Position numbers and translations under genes: made by a program. Below are positions 43,073-52,086 of a stretch of DNA of 64,000 nucleotides, piece by piece. This DNA comes from Bradyrhizobium sp. 138 (GTDB lineage: Bacteria > Pseudomonadota > Alphaproteobacteria > Rhizobiales > Xanthobacteraceae). Below the pieces are notes generated by a model. That model was not told the origin of the DNA, made no database searches, and saw nothing but the letters and a program-made list of their open reading frames with translations. The stretch spans positions 355,421 to 419,420 of the forward strand of contig NZ_JADPKT010000033.1 in NCBI RefSeq assembly GCF_023074075.1. Direction: 5' to 3'. Numbering within the stretch: position 1 is the first letter of the stretch; each line of letters starts with the position of its first letter.

Positions 43073-43309
43073 ATGCAGGGGCGAACGCGGCCATTTCTGC
43101 AGATGCTGGCGCGACTGCGCGCTTTGCGCGCGCTTGATGGATCGCAAGATCCCGATTCCCGAGACGCGTCGCCCTTTCTGATCCTCATTGCCGTCGTGCT
43201 TGCGCTTCTTCTCGCGATGTTGGAGGTCGACCTGAATCACGCCGCGCTTCAGTCCCTTGGCCTGATGGGCAATGCATTTTCCGCCGATCCCATCTTCAAA
43301 AGCCCGTAA
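43073..43309 (+). CDS. Hypothetical small membrane protein
   Basis: 78-residue ORF with a basic N-terminus (RTRPFLQMLARLRALRAL), one strong hydrophobic helix (FLILIAVVLALLLAMLEV) and a short tail. It looks like a single-pass inner-membrane protein. A TTG at 43040 would add 11 residues. No homologue recognised; its coding status rests on the clean helix and topology. Confidence 0.45.
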   Translation: MQGRTRPFLQMLARLRALRALDGSQDPDSRDASPFLILIAVVLALLLAMLEVDLNHAALQSLGLMGNAFSADPIFKSP

Positions 43310-43398
43310 GTCGGCTCGTGGCGTGATGCGATCAACGAGTTTGCTCGCGGCAAGCTGTGTCGTATAAGTACCTTGATGCTCTTCGATGGAGACTGAGG

Positions 43399-43521
43399 AT
43401 GAAGGCGTTTCTTCTAGGCTGCGTCGCGGCCTTGGTCATCGCAATTGCGGGGATGGTGCTCTTGAACCGAGTCCAGGAGCCGGTCGCGCAAGCGTTTGCC
43501 ACAACCGGCGTACGTCTCTGA
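43399..43521 (+). CDS. Tiny single-pass membrane protein
   Basis: 40-residue ORF with GGAG 7 nt before ATG 43399. It is almost all one hydrophobic helix (FLLGCVAALVIAIAGMVLL) with a short polar tail. Below the size that automatic callers usually keep. The ribosome site and helix support it. Function unknown. Confidence 0.45.
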   Translation: MKAFLLGCVAALVIAIAGMVLLNRVQEPVAQAFATTGVRL

Positions 43522-43540
43522 GACACCCAAATTCCGGGAG

Positions 43541-43636
43541 GACAAAGGCGAGGTAGTTGGCCGCAGCCTTATCGTAACGTGTCGCCACCCGACGGCATTG
43601 CTTGATCCGATTGAAGAAACGTTCGTCAATTATCAT
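43541..43636 (-). pseudogene. Fragment of an IS5-type transposase C-terminus
   Basis: About 30 codons on the minus strand encode DERFFNRIKQCRRVATRYDK and then ANYLAFV, the conserved end of IS5-family transposases. Upstream catalytic parts and terminal repeats are absent, and the frame runs on into unrelated sequence. It is a relic of a past insertion, sitting between two orphan small genes and the serine hydrolase. Confidence 0.8.
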
Positions 43637-43671
43637 GTTCCCTGGCTTCATTTGCTTTGGGCGCTCTCTCA

Positions 43672-44949
43672 ATGACTGGACGAAGCTTCAAACAGCTACT
43701 TTGCATCGCCGGTGCGGTGGCATTTCCGCTCCTTTTGGATGTGCTCACGCTGAATTCGCATCGCGCCTTCGCCCAAACAGAGCCGGCACCACAAGCTGCC
43801 AGTCCCCGCTTTCGTGCGGATGGACCGGCTGCAGACGAATTTGGCCAGAAGGACGGATATCCGAGTTGCAAGGGTATCGACTATGTTGACCAAAAGCGCT
43901 GCCGGGTAGGCGCGCTGAGCCGCTATGACACTCTGTTTCCTGCACGCACCATCAGTGCTCCGAAACAGTCAATCCCGCTGGCTCGCGCAGCGCACGAACC
44001 CGTCATTCACTACGCCTTCGCCGGACTCCAGCTGACGCTCGATGACTACCTCAATCGCCAACCGGCCACCGGCCTATTGATTGCGAAAGACAATACGATC
44101 CTGGTCGAGCGTTACCAGTACGGACGCAGCGATAGGGATCGCCTCGCGTCCTTCTCGATGGCGAAGACCGTGCTTTCGCTGCTCATCGGGATCGCCGTCA
44201 AGGAGGGCGCCATCCGGTCCGTCGATGATCTCGCGGAAAGCTATGTCCCTGACCTGAAGGACACCGAATACGGCCGGACGCCGATCAAGGCTTTGCTGCT
44301 GATGTCTTCAGGTGTCGCATTCTCGGAGGATTACGGCAGCAAATTGAGCGATATTTACAAGCTGGCCCGTCTGACGATTGAGCCGGGCTCTCCCGGCAGC
44401 CTCTCCGCGGTGAAGCAGTTCAATACCCGTCTCTCCCCGCCCGGCGTGCGTTTTTCTTATTCGTCCGCTGAATCGCTGGTCCTGGGCCTGGTGCTCGCGG
44501 CTGCCACCAAGCGAACCGTGTCCGACTATGCCGCCGAAAGGCTCTGGCAGCCAATGGGGGCGGAAGCTGATGCGACATGGATCATCGATGCGACCGGGCA
44601 GGAAATCACATTTGCCTATGTCAACGCGGTGCTGCGCGATTGGGCGCGGCTCGGCCTGATGCTGGCCAATCACGGCAATTGGAATGGAAAGCATATCGTG
44701 CCGGCAGACTGGCTCACGGCATCGGCTGCTGATTCGCTTCCGACATATACACCCCTGGCGAAGTACGGTTATCAAATCTGGTATTCCGCAGACACCAAAC
44801 GTTTCTCGCTCCAGGGCCTCCGCGGACAATTTGTCTTTGTCGATCCGGACCTAAAGCTTGTTCTCGTGCAGACCGCGCTCAGCGGTGACCCGCCCGCGAC
44901 CGCTGAGCTGTTCGCTCTTTGGAATGCGCTGCGAGCGCAGGTTCGGTAG
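43672..44949 (+). CDS. Beta-lactamase-fold serine hydrolase, NylB-like
   Basis: Exported serine hydrolase of 425 residues. Signal peptide to about residue 32 (LNSHRAFAQTEP). The catalytic S-x-x-K is SMAK in SFSMAKTV, and the second motif is Tyr-Ser-Ser in FSYSSAESL. The overall pattern (LTLDDYLNRQPATGLLIAKD, WQPMGAEADATW) resembles 6-aminohexanoate-dimer hydrolase and EstB-type esterases more than true class C beta-lactamases. Substrate unknown; family members cleave small amides or esters. ATG 43672 lies just downstream of the transposase relic, whose insertion may have altered its promoter. Confidence 0.85.
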   Translation: MTGRSFKQLLCIAGAVAFPLLLDVLTLNSHRAFAQTEPAPQAASPRFRADGPAADEFGQKDGYPSCKGIDYVDQKRCRVGALSRYDTLFPARTISAPKQSIPLARAAHEPVIHYAFAGLQLTLDDYLNRQPATGLLIAKDNTILVERYQYGRSDRDRLASFSMAKTVLSLLIGIAVKEGAIRSVDDLAESYVPDLKDTEYGRTPIKALLLMSSGVAFSEDYGSKLSDIYKLARLTIEPGSPGSLSAVKQFNTRLSPPGVRFSYSSAESLVLGLVLAAATKRTVSDYAAERLWQPMGAEADATWIIDATGQEITFAYVNAVLRDWARLGLMLANHGNWNGKHIVPADWLTASAADSLPTYTPLAKYGYQIWYSADTKRFSLQGLRGQFVFVDPDLKLVLVQTALSGDPPATAELFALWNALRAQVR

Positions 44950-45052
44950 GCCGCGGGTGGCCCTCATTGACGCGAACGCGACAACTGACGCGGCGGCGCG
45001 TTTGGTCGGTGTGGCCGCTATGTAGACGAACGCTGACCGGCTTCCACACATG

Positions 45053-46177
45053 CTAGATGCAGCGATAGCGCTCGATACTGGAGAGATCAGGCGCGGCGCC
45101 GAGCCCCGGCTCGTGGTCCAGTTCGACCGTGCCGTCGCTGACATTGAGGATCGGGCCGCAAAACAGATCGCGCAACGGGTTGTCGTTGGCATCGACTTCC
45201 AGCCAGCCATCGCCTCCGACGCCGGCAAGGAGATGCGCGGACGCAAGTAGGCCAATGCCTCCGCCGAGATAGTGCGGGCAAAACGTCCTGCCTGCCTTCA
45301 GGATGTCGCGCGCCAGCCCGGCACAGACGCTGAGGCCGCCCCATTTGGCGATATCGGGTTGAACCACGCCGAGCACGTCTTCGGCCAGAACGTCCTTGAA
45401 GGCGTCGACGCTCGCAATATTTTCGCCGGCGGCAATCGGCATCTTCGCCAGGGCGTGCAGGCTGCGCCATTCCTCGCGCGGACGATCGGCACGAATCGGC
45501 TCCTCCAGCCAGCGCAGATCGAACGCGGCAAGCCGCGGCAGCATCGCCAGAGCCTGGGCGACCGACCAGCCCTGATTGGCGTCGCTGGCAAGCATGCCTT
45601 CGCCGACGATGCCGCGCAGCGCGGCCAAATTGGCGAGATCGGTCTCGGGGCCAAAGCCGACCTTCAGCTTCAAGGCGCGATGGCCGCGCCTGATCGCCGC
45701 TTCCGCCGTCTGCGCGGCGCCGTCGGGATTGATTCCGCTGGCATAGACCTTGATCTTGTTCGACCGGCCGCCGAGCAGCCGCCACAGCGGTAAGCGCTGA
45801 CGGCGCGCGGAGAGATCCCACAGCGCAAGATCGATGCCCGCGATCGCCTGCGCAAATGGTCCCGGTTCGCCGCATTGAAGCGCCAGCACCTCGGTGCCCT
45901 TGCTCAGGGTCTCGAAGGCCTGAGCAGGACTGTCGAATTTGCGCCCGACAAGGCCGGGCGCGAGCACCTCGTTGACGAGCCGGGCGCGATGCTCCGCGCC
46001 TGGCGCCGGAAAGTTGGACCAGGCTTCACCCCATCCCTCGATGCCGTCTTCGTCGACGGCACGAACGAAGACGGCGGGACGGTTGAGCATCTTGCCGAAC
46101 GACGTCACCACCGGCGTCGCCAGCGGATAGCGATAGCAAAACGCCTCGATCGAGCGGATGGTGAAGCCGTCAGTCAT
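45053..46177 (-). CDS. Mandelate racemase/muconate lactonizing enzyme family (enolase superfamily)
   Basis: 374-residue enzyme abstracting a proton alpha to a carboxylate, with Mg2+. Catalytic K170-x-K172 (LKLKVGFG), metal ligands Asp199, Glu225 and Glu251-252 region (ASDANQGW, EEPI, AGENI) and the His302/Asp275 dyad (FCPHYLGGG, QPDIAKWGG) are all present. This is the MR-subgroup layout, typical of acid-sugar dehydratases and racemases. It is the last gene of the LacI-linked operon and would suit an aldonate-type intermediate made by the dehydrogenases. Confidence 0.9.
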   Translation of the reverse strand: MTDGFTIRSIEAFCYRYPLATPVVTSFGKMLNRPAVFVRAVDEDGIEGWGEAWSNFPAPGAEHRARLVNEVLAPGLVGRKFDSPAQAFETLSKGTEVLALQCGEPGPFAQAIAGIDLALWDLSARRQRLPLWRLLGGRSNKIKVYASGINPDGAAQTAEAAIRRGHRALKLKVGFGPETDLANLAALRGIVGEGMLASDANQGWSVAQALAMLPRLAAFDLRWLEEPIRADRPREEWRSLHALAKMPIAAGENIASVDAFKDVLAEDVLGVVQPDIAKWGGLSVCAGLARDILKAGRTFCPHYLGGGIGLLASAHLLAGVGGDGWLEVDANDNPLRDLFCGPILNVSDGTVELDHEPGLGAAPDLSSIERYRCI

Positions 46178-46222
46178 GTTTGCGGACCCTGCGATCGGAA
46201 TGAACCACGCGGAGCCACTATC

Positions 46223-47260
46223 TCAATAGGCGCGCGCGAAGTCACCTTCCTGCTTGATATCAGCGAACACCGGAAAGCGCGCCTTCCACGGCGTGCCCTT
46301 GGCCGTGGTGAGCTTGTTGAGCCGATCAAGCACGCCGAGACCATCCTTGCGGAGGCTGGCGGACACCGCCGCACGGTCCGGGAAATTCTTCAGAACGGCG
46401 TCGAGCCAGATGGTGCGACCGGCGAGGAAGCCGCTTGCGCCCGCGGCATAGGAGTAGTCGAGAACGCGCTCGAATTTTTCTGGCGCGGCACCGCCCGACA
46501 GCAGCACCCAGGGAATGCTGCGCTCGCGGCAAATGTCGCCGATCGCATCGAACTCCTTTTGCGCGGCCTTCGCCTCCGCACTGCCGTCGCGGGCCGGCAG
46601 GCCATTGGCTGCGAGCGGGCTCTCCAGCTTGAGGAGATCGACGCAATATTCCGGCTTGGCGAACTCGCGCACGCTGTCGATGACGAGGCCCGGCAGCTTG
46701 CCCGGCGATTCCACGTAGTCGGCGGTGTGGTTGGCGCTGCCGAGGAACGGATAGACCAGCAGCTCGAGCACATAGGGAATGTCGTGGCGGGCGCAGTCCT
46801 CGCCGATCGCGCGAACGAAACGCTTCTGGTGCTTGTTCACCGCGGCATCGGCGTCCGGCCGATACCAGGCCAGCACCTTGACGGCGTCGCCGCCCATCGC
46901 GCGGATCTTCTCCACGCTCCAATTGGTGATCGCGCGCGACTTGCGGCCGCCCGCGGTTTCCTCGACGCGGTGCTCCTCCAGCGTCATGATCAGGCCGCAG
47001 CGCGGCGGCAACAGGTCGATCGCAGCCGGTACCGCGAAATTCGGATCGAACAGCATCGAGCTGCAATGCGGTGCGAGGTTCTCGACGAGAAGGCGCTTCG
47101 CCGCCGTGACGTCGGAATATTCGACCTGCTCCCGGGTGATGCCTTTTGCTTTCGCGATGGCATCGAACAAGGGCGGCCGCTGGTCCAGCGCGACCATGCG
47201 AAAGTGGCCCTCCGCGTCAGCAAGCCGTGCCAGGCCGCGGTTCTTTCCAATCGTTCTCAT
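46223..47260 (-). CDS. Class I aldolase, tagatose-1,6-bisphosphate aldolase-like (LacD/YihT family)
   Basis: 345-residue aldolase. The N-terminal LADAEGHFRMVALDQRP and the inner-barrel VKVLAWYRPDA (Schiff-base Lys candidate in DAVKVLAW) and LLKLESPL are LacD/YihT marks. It cleaves a ketose-phosphate, releasing dihydroxyacetone phosphate or a similar triose. ATG 47260 lies in an ATGA overlap with the kinase stop, so kinase and aldolase are coupled, the natural kinase-then-cleave order. Confidence 0.85.
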   Translation of the reverse strand: MRTIGKNRGLARLADAEGHFRMVALDQRPPLFDAIAKAKGITREQVEYSDVTAAKRLLVENLAPHCSSMLFDPNFAVPAAIDLLPPRCGLIMTLEEHRVEETAGGRKSRAITNWSVEKIRAMGGDAVKVLAWYRPDADAAVNKHQKRFVRAIGEDCARHDIPYVLELLVYPFLGSANHTADYVESPGKLPGLVIDSVREFAKPEYCVDLLKLESPLAANGLPARDGSAEAKAAQKEFDAIGDICRERSIPWVLLSGGAAPEKFERVLDYSYAAGASGFLAGRTIWLDAVLKNFPDRAAVSASLRKDGLGVLDRLNKLTTAKGTPWKARFPVFADIKQEGDFARAY

Positions 47261-48216
47261 GGCGTCGTCCTCATGAATGCAAGACACTCGTTGATATCAG
47301 GGATTCCGTTGCGGCCGCCGGCGTGGCGGCATTTCATGGCGGCCGTGGCTGCCGAAAACGCCATGGCGGCGCGCGCATCGAGACCGACGCCGATCGCAAG
47401 CGCATAGGCGCCGTGAAAGACGTCGCCGGCGCCTGTGGTATCGACGACCTCGACGGCATAGGCCGGCTGCCGATACAGCTCGCCGTTCTCATACCAGCTC
47501 ACGCCGCCCTCGCCGCGCGTGACGGCGATGACGCGGCAGCCGAAGCGTGTAAGCGCAGCGAGAGATTCACCTTCGGCCGATCCGGCGAAGGCGGTGAGCG
47601 CAGGTTCGGAGAAGATCGCATGATCCGTCAGCGGCAGCAGCCGCTCGAACACCTCGGCATCGGCCATGTCGCCGTCAAGCACCGTCGGAATGCCGCGCGC
47701 GCGAGCCTCGCGGAGCAGTGTCGCGGCGCCCTCGACCCAGCGCGGATCCGCCAGCACGGAGGATGCGCGTGCGACCGCTTCGAGCGGAAGCCAGTCCGCG
47801 GCTTCCGGAAACAGGCCGCGGAAGTTGACGATCTGCCGCTCACCGGAAGTGTCGACGATGATCCCGGAGACGGACGAACGGCCGTCGGGAAACAGGCGGA
47901 AATTCTCGACATCAACGCCTTCGGCCATGAAGGCCGATTTCATCTCGTGGCCCGCGGCGTCGTTGCCTGCCCGCCCCCAGAACGCGACGGACGCGCCAAG
48001 CTTTGCTATCGCGACCGAGGCGTTGGCCGACATGCCGCCGCCAAGCGTGCGGTATCCGGTCGCCTTGATCTTCTCGCTCTGTCCCGCGAACAGCCGATCG
48101 ACGCGCCAGACCTGGTCGAGCGCGGACAGTCCGAGGCAGATCACATGGACCGGCCTTTGCCGCGAGGCGACGCCCGCCAGTGCCGACAGGTCACCGATGT
48201 TCGCCGGCGCGCTCAC
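47257..48216 (-). CDS. PfkB family carbohydrate kinase
   Basis: 319-residue ribokinase-family kinase. The N-terminal glycine motif (GGGMSANASVAIAKLGA) and the C-terminal DTTGAGDVFHGAYA with the catalytic Asp are intact. It phosphorylates a sugar, probably to feed the overlapping aldolase. It overlaps the ATPase gene (48213-48216) and the aldolase gene by 4 bp each. Specificity unknown. Confidence 0.92.
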   Translation of the reverse strand: MSAPANIGDLSALAGVASRQRPVHVICLGLSALDQVWRVDRLFAGQSEKIKATGYRTLGGGMSANASVAIAKLGASVAFWGRAGNDAAGHEMKSAFMAEGVDVENFRLFPDGRSSVSGIIVDTSGERQIVNFRGLFPEAADWLPLEAVARASSVLADPRWVEGAATLLREARARGIPTVLDGDMADAEVFERLLPLTDHAIFSEPALTAFAGSAEGESLAALTRFGCRVIAVTRGEGGVSWYENGELYRQPAYAVEVVDTTGAGDVFHGAYALAIGVGLDARAAMAFSAATAAMKCRHAGGRNGIPDINECLAFMRTTP

Positions 48217-49286
48217 CGCAAAACCTGCCCGTTGGCGGCATCGAACAGATGCGTCTTGCCCGGCTGCGGCCGCAAGCTGATGCGATCGCCGACCTTCGGC
48301 CGCAGCGACGGATCGACCCGCGCGATCGCGGAGACGCCGGCAAGATCGAAATGGATCAGCGTATCCGATCCGAGCGGCTCGACCAGCTTGACGTTGATGG
48401 CAATGCCGTCGGCGGCCTCCGTGGTCACGGCGAAATGCTCAGGCCGAATTCCGAGCACGGCATTGCCCGCCAGCCTGAGACGGCCTGCGCTCTCGTCCTC
48501 CAGCGGCACCATCATCCCGCCTTGCGAGAGGATCGCACGCTCCTGCCGCCACTCCACCGGAAAGAAGTTCATGGCGGGCGAGCCGATGAAGCCGGCGACG
48601 AACTGGTTGGCCGGCCGCTCGTAGACCGTCTCCGGCGTGTCGTATTGCTGGATCGTACCGCTCTGGAGCACCACGATCCGGTCGGCCATGGTCATGGCCT
48701 CGATCTGGTCGTGGGTAACGAAGACCATGGTGGTCTTCAGCTCCTGCGACAGTGCCTTGATCTCGGCCCGCACCTGCCCGCGCAGCTTTGCGTCGAGATT
48801 GGACAGCGGCTCGTCGAATAGGAACGCCTTGGGATTGCGCACGATGGCGCGGCCCATGGCGACACGCTGGCGCTGTCCGCCGGAGAGCTCCTTCGGCTTG
48901 CGGTCGAGATAGGGCTCGATGTGCAAGAGCGCCGCGGCGCGCTTCACGCGCGCGTCGATCTCGGCCTTCGGCACCCCACGCAACTCCAGCGCAAAGGACA
49001 TGTTGTCGTAGACCTTCATGTGCGGATAGAGCGCGTAGTCCTGGAACACCATCGCGATATCGCGCTGCGCCGCCTGAACGCCGTTGACGCGCTTGTCGCC
49101 GATATAGAGCTCTCCCGAAGAAATCGGCTCGAGGCCGGCGATGATGCGCAGCAAGGTGGATTTGCCGCAGCCGGACGGACCGACGAAGACGACGAATTCA
49201 TGGTCCGCGATCTCCAGGTTGAGATCGGGGATCACGGTGAAATTGCCGTAGCGCTTGACGAGGTTGCGGATCGAGATCGAGGCCAT
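48213..49286 (-). CDS. Sugar ABC transporter ATP-binding protein (UgpC/MalK type)
   Basis: 357-residue ATPase with Walker A (GPSGCGKST), signature (LSGGQRQR), Walker B (AFLFDEPLSNLD), H-loop (VTHDQIEAM) and a C-terminal regulatory OB domain (VLGIRPEHF, LIHFDLAG). This is the CUT1 carbohydrate branch. It lies in the middle of the sugar operon with its permeases two genes upstream. Confidence 0.94.
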   Translation of the reverse strand: MASISIRNLVKRYGNFTVIPDLNLEIADHEFVVFVGPSGCGKSTLLRIIAGLEPISSGELYIGDKRVNGVQAAQRDIAMVFQDYALYPHMKVYDNMSFALELRGVPKAEIDARVKRAAALLHIEPYLDRKPKELSGGQRQRVAMGRAIVRNPKAFLFDEPLSNLDAKLRGQVRAEIKALSQELKTTMVFVTHDQIEAMTMADRIVVLQSGTIQQYDTPETVYERPANQFVAGFIGSPAMNFFPVEWRQERAILSQGGMMVPLEDESAGRLRLAGNAVLGIRPEHFAVTTEAADGIAINVKLVEPLGSDTLIHFDLAGVSAIARVDPSLRPKVGDRISLRPQPGKTHLFDAANGQVLR

Positions 49287-49292
49287 GATCGC

Positions 49293-50297
49293 TCAGTCCA
49301 GCGCCAGCACGGGCTTGATCAGCTCGCCCTTGGCGAAGCGAGCGAAATTTTCTGGCAGAGCCGAGAGGCCGAACTCGCCATCGACGAGGACGCGGTATTC
49401 GTCCTTGTACTTACGCAGCAGCTCGACATTCGGCTCGAAATCCGAAACCGGGAAGTAGAAAGTCCGGATCATGTAGAAATCCTTGCGGCGGAACACTTTG
49501 CCTTCTTCGATGGTCCAGGGCGCGGCATTCTCGCCGACCAGCACCAAGGCGCCGCGCGGCAGCACCAGCTCGATGCCGAGGTTACGCGCCGCATGCGCGC
49601 CGGAGCATTCCATGATGAGGGCGAAGCGCTTCGAGGTATCGCCGACGGGGTGCGCCTTCGCGCTGAAGGCTTGCGCGATCCTGAGGCGTACGGCGTTGGG
49701 ATCGGCGACATGAACGTCATCGTAGCCGAGTGCGCGGAGCGCCAGCACGACGCCGAGGCCGACGGGCCCCGCTCCCATCACGAGAACCGGTCCCGCCTCG
49801 GTCGGCGGTACCACGCGGCTGACAAAGCGCACAGCGTGGCCCGACGTGCCGATGGTGTCGAGCAGCAGCGGCGCGAGACTGTCCTCGATGTCGTCGGGCA
49901 CCGGCAGCAGGCAGTTTTCCGGCACCGGCACGTATTCGGCATAACCGCCCGGCCTGTTCCAGCCGATCAGGCTCGAGACGTCCAGGCACATCTGGGTGTC
50001 GCCGCGCTTGCATGCGGCGCAGCGGTCGCAGTGCAAGGGGATATAGACGGCGCAGCGCCGGCCATGCAGCCGGTGCCCCGGCTGCTCGACCACGCCGAAA
50101 ATCTCGTGGCCCGCGGTGAACTCGGCGCCCTTGTGCCAGAGCTTGAAGTCCGAGCCGCACAGCGCGGTGCGCGAAACGCGCACGAGCACTTCGCCGGTAC
50201 TGATTTCGGGCATCGCCACGCGCTCGATGGTGATGCGATCGTTGCCGTGGAAGACAGCGGCCTGCATGATCGAATTTGGGCGAGGTGTTACGTTCAT
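49293..50297 (-). CDS. Zinc-dependent alcohol/polyol dehydrogenase
   Basis: 334-residue medium-chain dehydrogenase. Catalytic Zn: Cys47 (TALCGSD), His64-Glu65 (GHEIFG). Structural Zn: Cys90, 93, 96 and 104 (CDRCAACKRGDTQMC). NAD-binding motif VMGAGPVGLG. It is of sorbitol/L-threonine dehydrogenase type and would oxidise the imported polyol or sugar. ATG 50267 (MQAAVFHG) is an alternative start. It sits between the permease and the ATPase genes, an unusual place inside transport genes. Confidence 0.9.
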   Translation of the reverse strand: MNVTPRPNSIMQAAVFHGNDRITIERVAMPEISTGEVLVRVSRTALCGSDFKLWHKGAEFTAGHEIFGVVEQPGHRLHGRRCAVYIPLHCDRCAACKRGDTQMCLDVSSLIGWNRPGGYAEYVPVPENCLLPVPDDIEDSLAPLLLDTIGTSGHAVRFVSRVVPPTEAGPVLVMGAGPVGLGVVLALRALGYDDVHVADPNAVRLRIAQAFSAKAHPVGDTSKRFALIMECSGAHAARNLGIELVLPRGALVLVGENAAPWTIEEGKVFRRKDFYMIRTFYFPVSDFEPNVELLRKYKDEYRVLVDGEFGLSALPENFARFAKGELIKPVLALD

Positions 50298-50304
50298 CGG
50301 AGAC

Positions 50305-51132
50305 CTAGCCTTTCACCGCGCCGAGCGTCAGTCCGGAGACCAGCCAGCGCTGAACCAGGGCCGCCAGCACCAGCGGCGGCAAAGCGATCAGCGTCGCCGC
50401 GGCCATCAGGGCGCCCCACTGCGTCGAGCCTTCGCCGATGAAGTTGAAGGCCGCCGCGATCAGCGTCTTGGTGTCGCCGTTGGAGAGCACCAGCGCAAAC
50501 AGGAAGTAATTCCACGAGAACACGAAGGCGAGGATCGCCGACACCGCGACGCCGGATGCCACCAGCGGCAGCGCGATGCGCCAGAGAATGCGTGTGACGC
50601 TGCATCCATCGACCTGCGCCGCCTCGAACACGCTGCGCGGGATGCCGTCGAAGGACGGCAGCAGGACCCAGATCACGATCGGCAGCGTGATCACGGCGTG
50701 GCTGAGGATCAGCGCGGTGTAGGAGCCGATCATGCCGACCTGCCGGAACATGACGTACCAGGGCAGCAGGAACAGCGTGCCAGGCGCCATGCGCGCCGCC
50801 AGCGTCAGGATCGCCGGCCACGAAATCCGCGTCCAGGAGACGGCAAACGCGGCGGGGATCCCGAACAACAGTCCGAGCGCGGTCGAGCCGACGGTGACGA
50901 TGAGGCTGTTGAGCGCGTAGCTCAGGAACGGCGTGGTTCTGGTCAGCTCGACATAGTTCTCCAATGTCGGTGTGAAGACCAGCGTCGGCGGATAGGCCGT
51001 GACCTCGAAGGACGGCTTGAACGAGGACAGCACCATCCAGACCGTCGGCGCCATGATGAGGACGCCTGCCAGCACGAGCTGCACCAGGTTGAGCCAGCGG
51101 ATCCAGCGGTCGGTGTTGGCGGCATCGGTCAT
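50305..51132 (-). CDS. Sugar ABC transporter permease (CUT1, MalG/UgpE type)
   Basis: 275-residue permease with six hydrophobic segments and the EAA loop VFEAAQVDGCSVTRILWRIALPL (in parts). It follows the other permease gene after 4 bp. Confidence 0.93.
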   Translation of the reverse strand: MTDAANTDRWIRWLNLVQLVLAGVLIMAPTVWMVLSSFKPSFEVTAYPPTLVFTPTLENYVELTRTTPFLSYALNSLIVTVGSTALGLLFGIPAAFAVSWTRISWPAILTLAARMAPGTLFLLPWYVMFRQVGMIGSYTALILSHAVITLPIVIWVLLPSFDGIPRSVFEAAQVDGCSVTRILWRIALPLVASGVAVSAILAFVFSWNYFLFALVLSNGDTKTLIAAAFNFIGEGSTQWGALMAAATLIALPPLVLAALVQRWLVSGLTLGAVKG

Positions 51133-51136
51133 GGCG

Positions 51137-52024
51137 TCACCAGGCCACCGCGCCGCGCAGGCGGTTGAAGGCGAGCACGGCGCCGAACACGATCGCGGTC
51201 AGTGTCAGCATCAACGCGCTGGCATAGCCGATGTTGAAGAATTCGAAGCCGACACGGAAGCCGTAGATGTTGAGCGTGTTCGAGGCGTTGCCGGGGCCGC
51301 CCTGGGTGGTGATGTAGATGATGTCGAAGAAGCGCAGGAGATCGACGCTGCGCAGGATCGCCGCGGTGACGATGGTCGGCAGCAGCAGCGGCAGCGTGAT
51401 GCGCTGGAAGGTCTTGAACGGCGATGCGCCGTCGATTTGCGCGGCCTCATAGACGCTCGGCGGCAGCGATTGCAGACCGCCCAACACGATCAAGGCGACG
51501 TAGGGCGTCCACTGCCAGCTGTCGATCAGGGCAACGGTCGGAATGACCAGTGACGGCGAGGCCAGCCAATCCGACGGCGGCAGGCCGAACGATTGCAACA
51601 TGTAGTTGGCTGCCCCCAGCGACGGATCGAGGATCACCAGCCACATCATGCCCGCCACCACCGGCGGCATCATGAACGGCGAGATGAACAGCGAGCGCAC
51701 GATCCCCGGCAGGCGCTTGGCATGAAACAGCACCAGCGCGAGCCAGACACCGAAGACGAGCTGCAGCACCAGCGACAGCACATAGAGCGCGATCGTGACC
51801 CACAGCCCGTGCCAGAACTCGTAGTCGGAGATCAGCCTGGAGTAATTGGCAAGGCCGGCGAAGGACTGCTTGCCGGTCGATGAGAAATTCTGGAAGCCGA
51901 GCCAGACCGTATAGACGACGGGAAACGCGATCATCGCGACCGTGAAGATCACGGCCGGCGCGGAGAGCGCCGACATTTCCAGCTTCTGCCGGTCCTGCGC
52001 GAGTGTCGCGGCCGCATCAGACAT
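51137..52024 (-). CDS. Sugar ABC transporter permease (CUT1, MalF/UgpA type)
   Basis: 295-residue permease starting ATG 52024; an earlier open frame is not coding. Six hydrophobic segments, EAA loop VYEAAQIDGASPFKTFQRITLP (in parts). It lies 62 bp after the binding-protein gene. Confidence 0.93.
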   Translation of the reverse strand: MSDAAATLAQDRQKLEMSALSAPAVIFTVAMIAFPVVYTVWLGFQNFSSTGKQSFAGLANYSRLISDYEFWHGLWVTIALYVLSLVLQLVFGVWLALVLFHAKRLPGIVRSLFISPFMMPPVVAGMMWLVILDPSLGAANYMLQSFGLPPSDWLASPSLVIPTVALIDSWQWTPYVALIVLGGLQSLPPSVYEAAQIDGASPFKTFQRITLPLLLPTIVTAAILRSVDLLRFFDIIYITTQGGPGNASNTLNIYGFRVGFEFFNIGYASALMLTLTAIVFGAVLAFNRLRGAVAW

Positions 52025-52086
52025 GCATGCGTTTCCTTGAGGCGTGAGGAGCTGCCGGCAGGCAGCACGCCAGCCGGCACCGAGGG

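Noticed and set aside
43672..44949. True class C beta-lactamase
   Set aside because: The second motif is Y-S-S rather than Y-x-N and the protein resembles NylB/EstB-type hydrolases.
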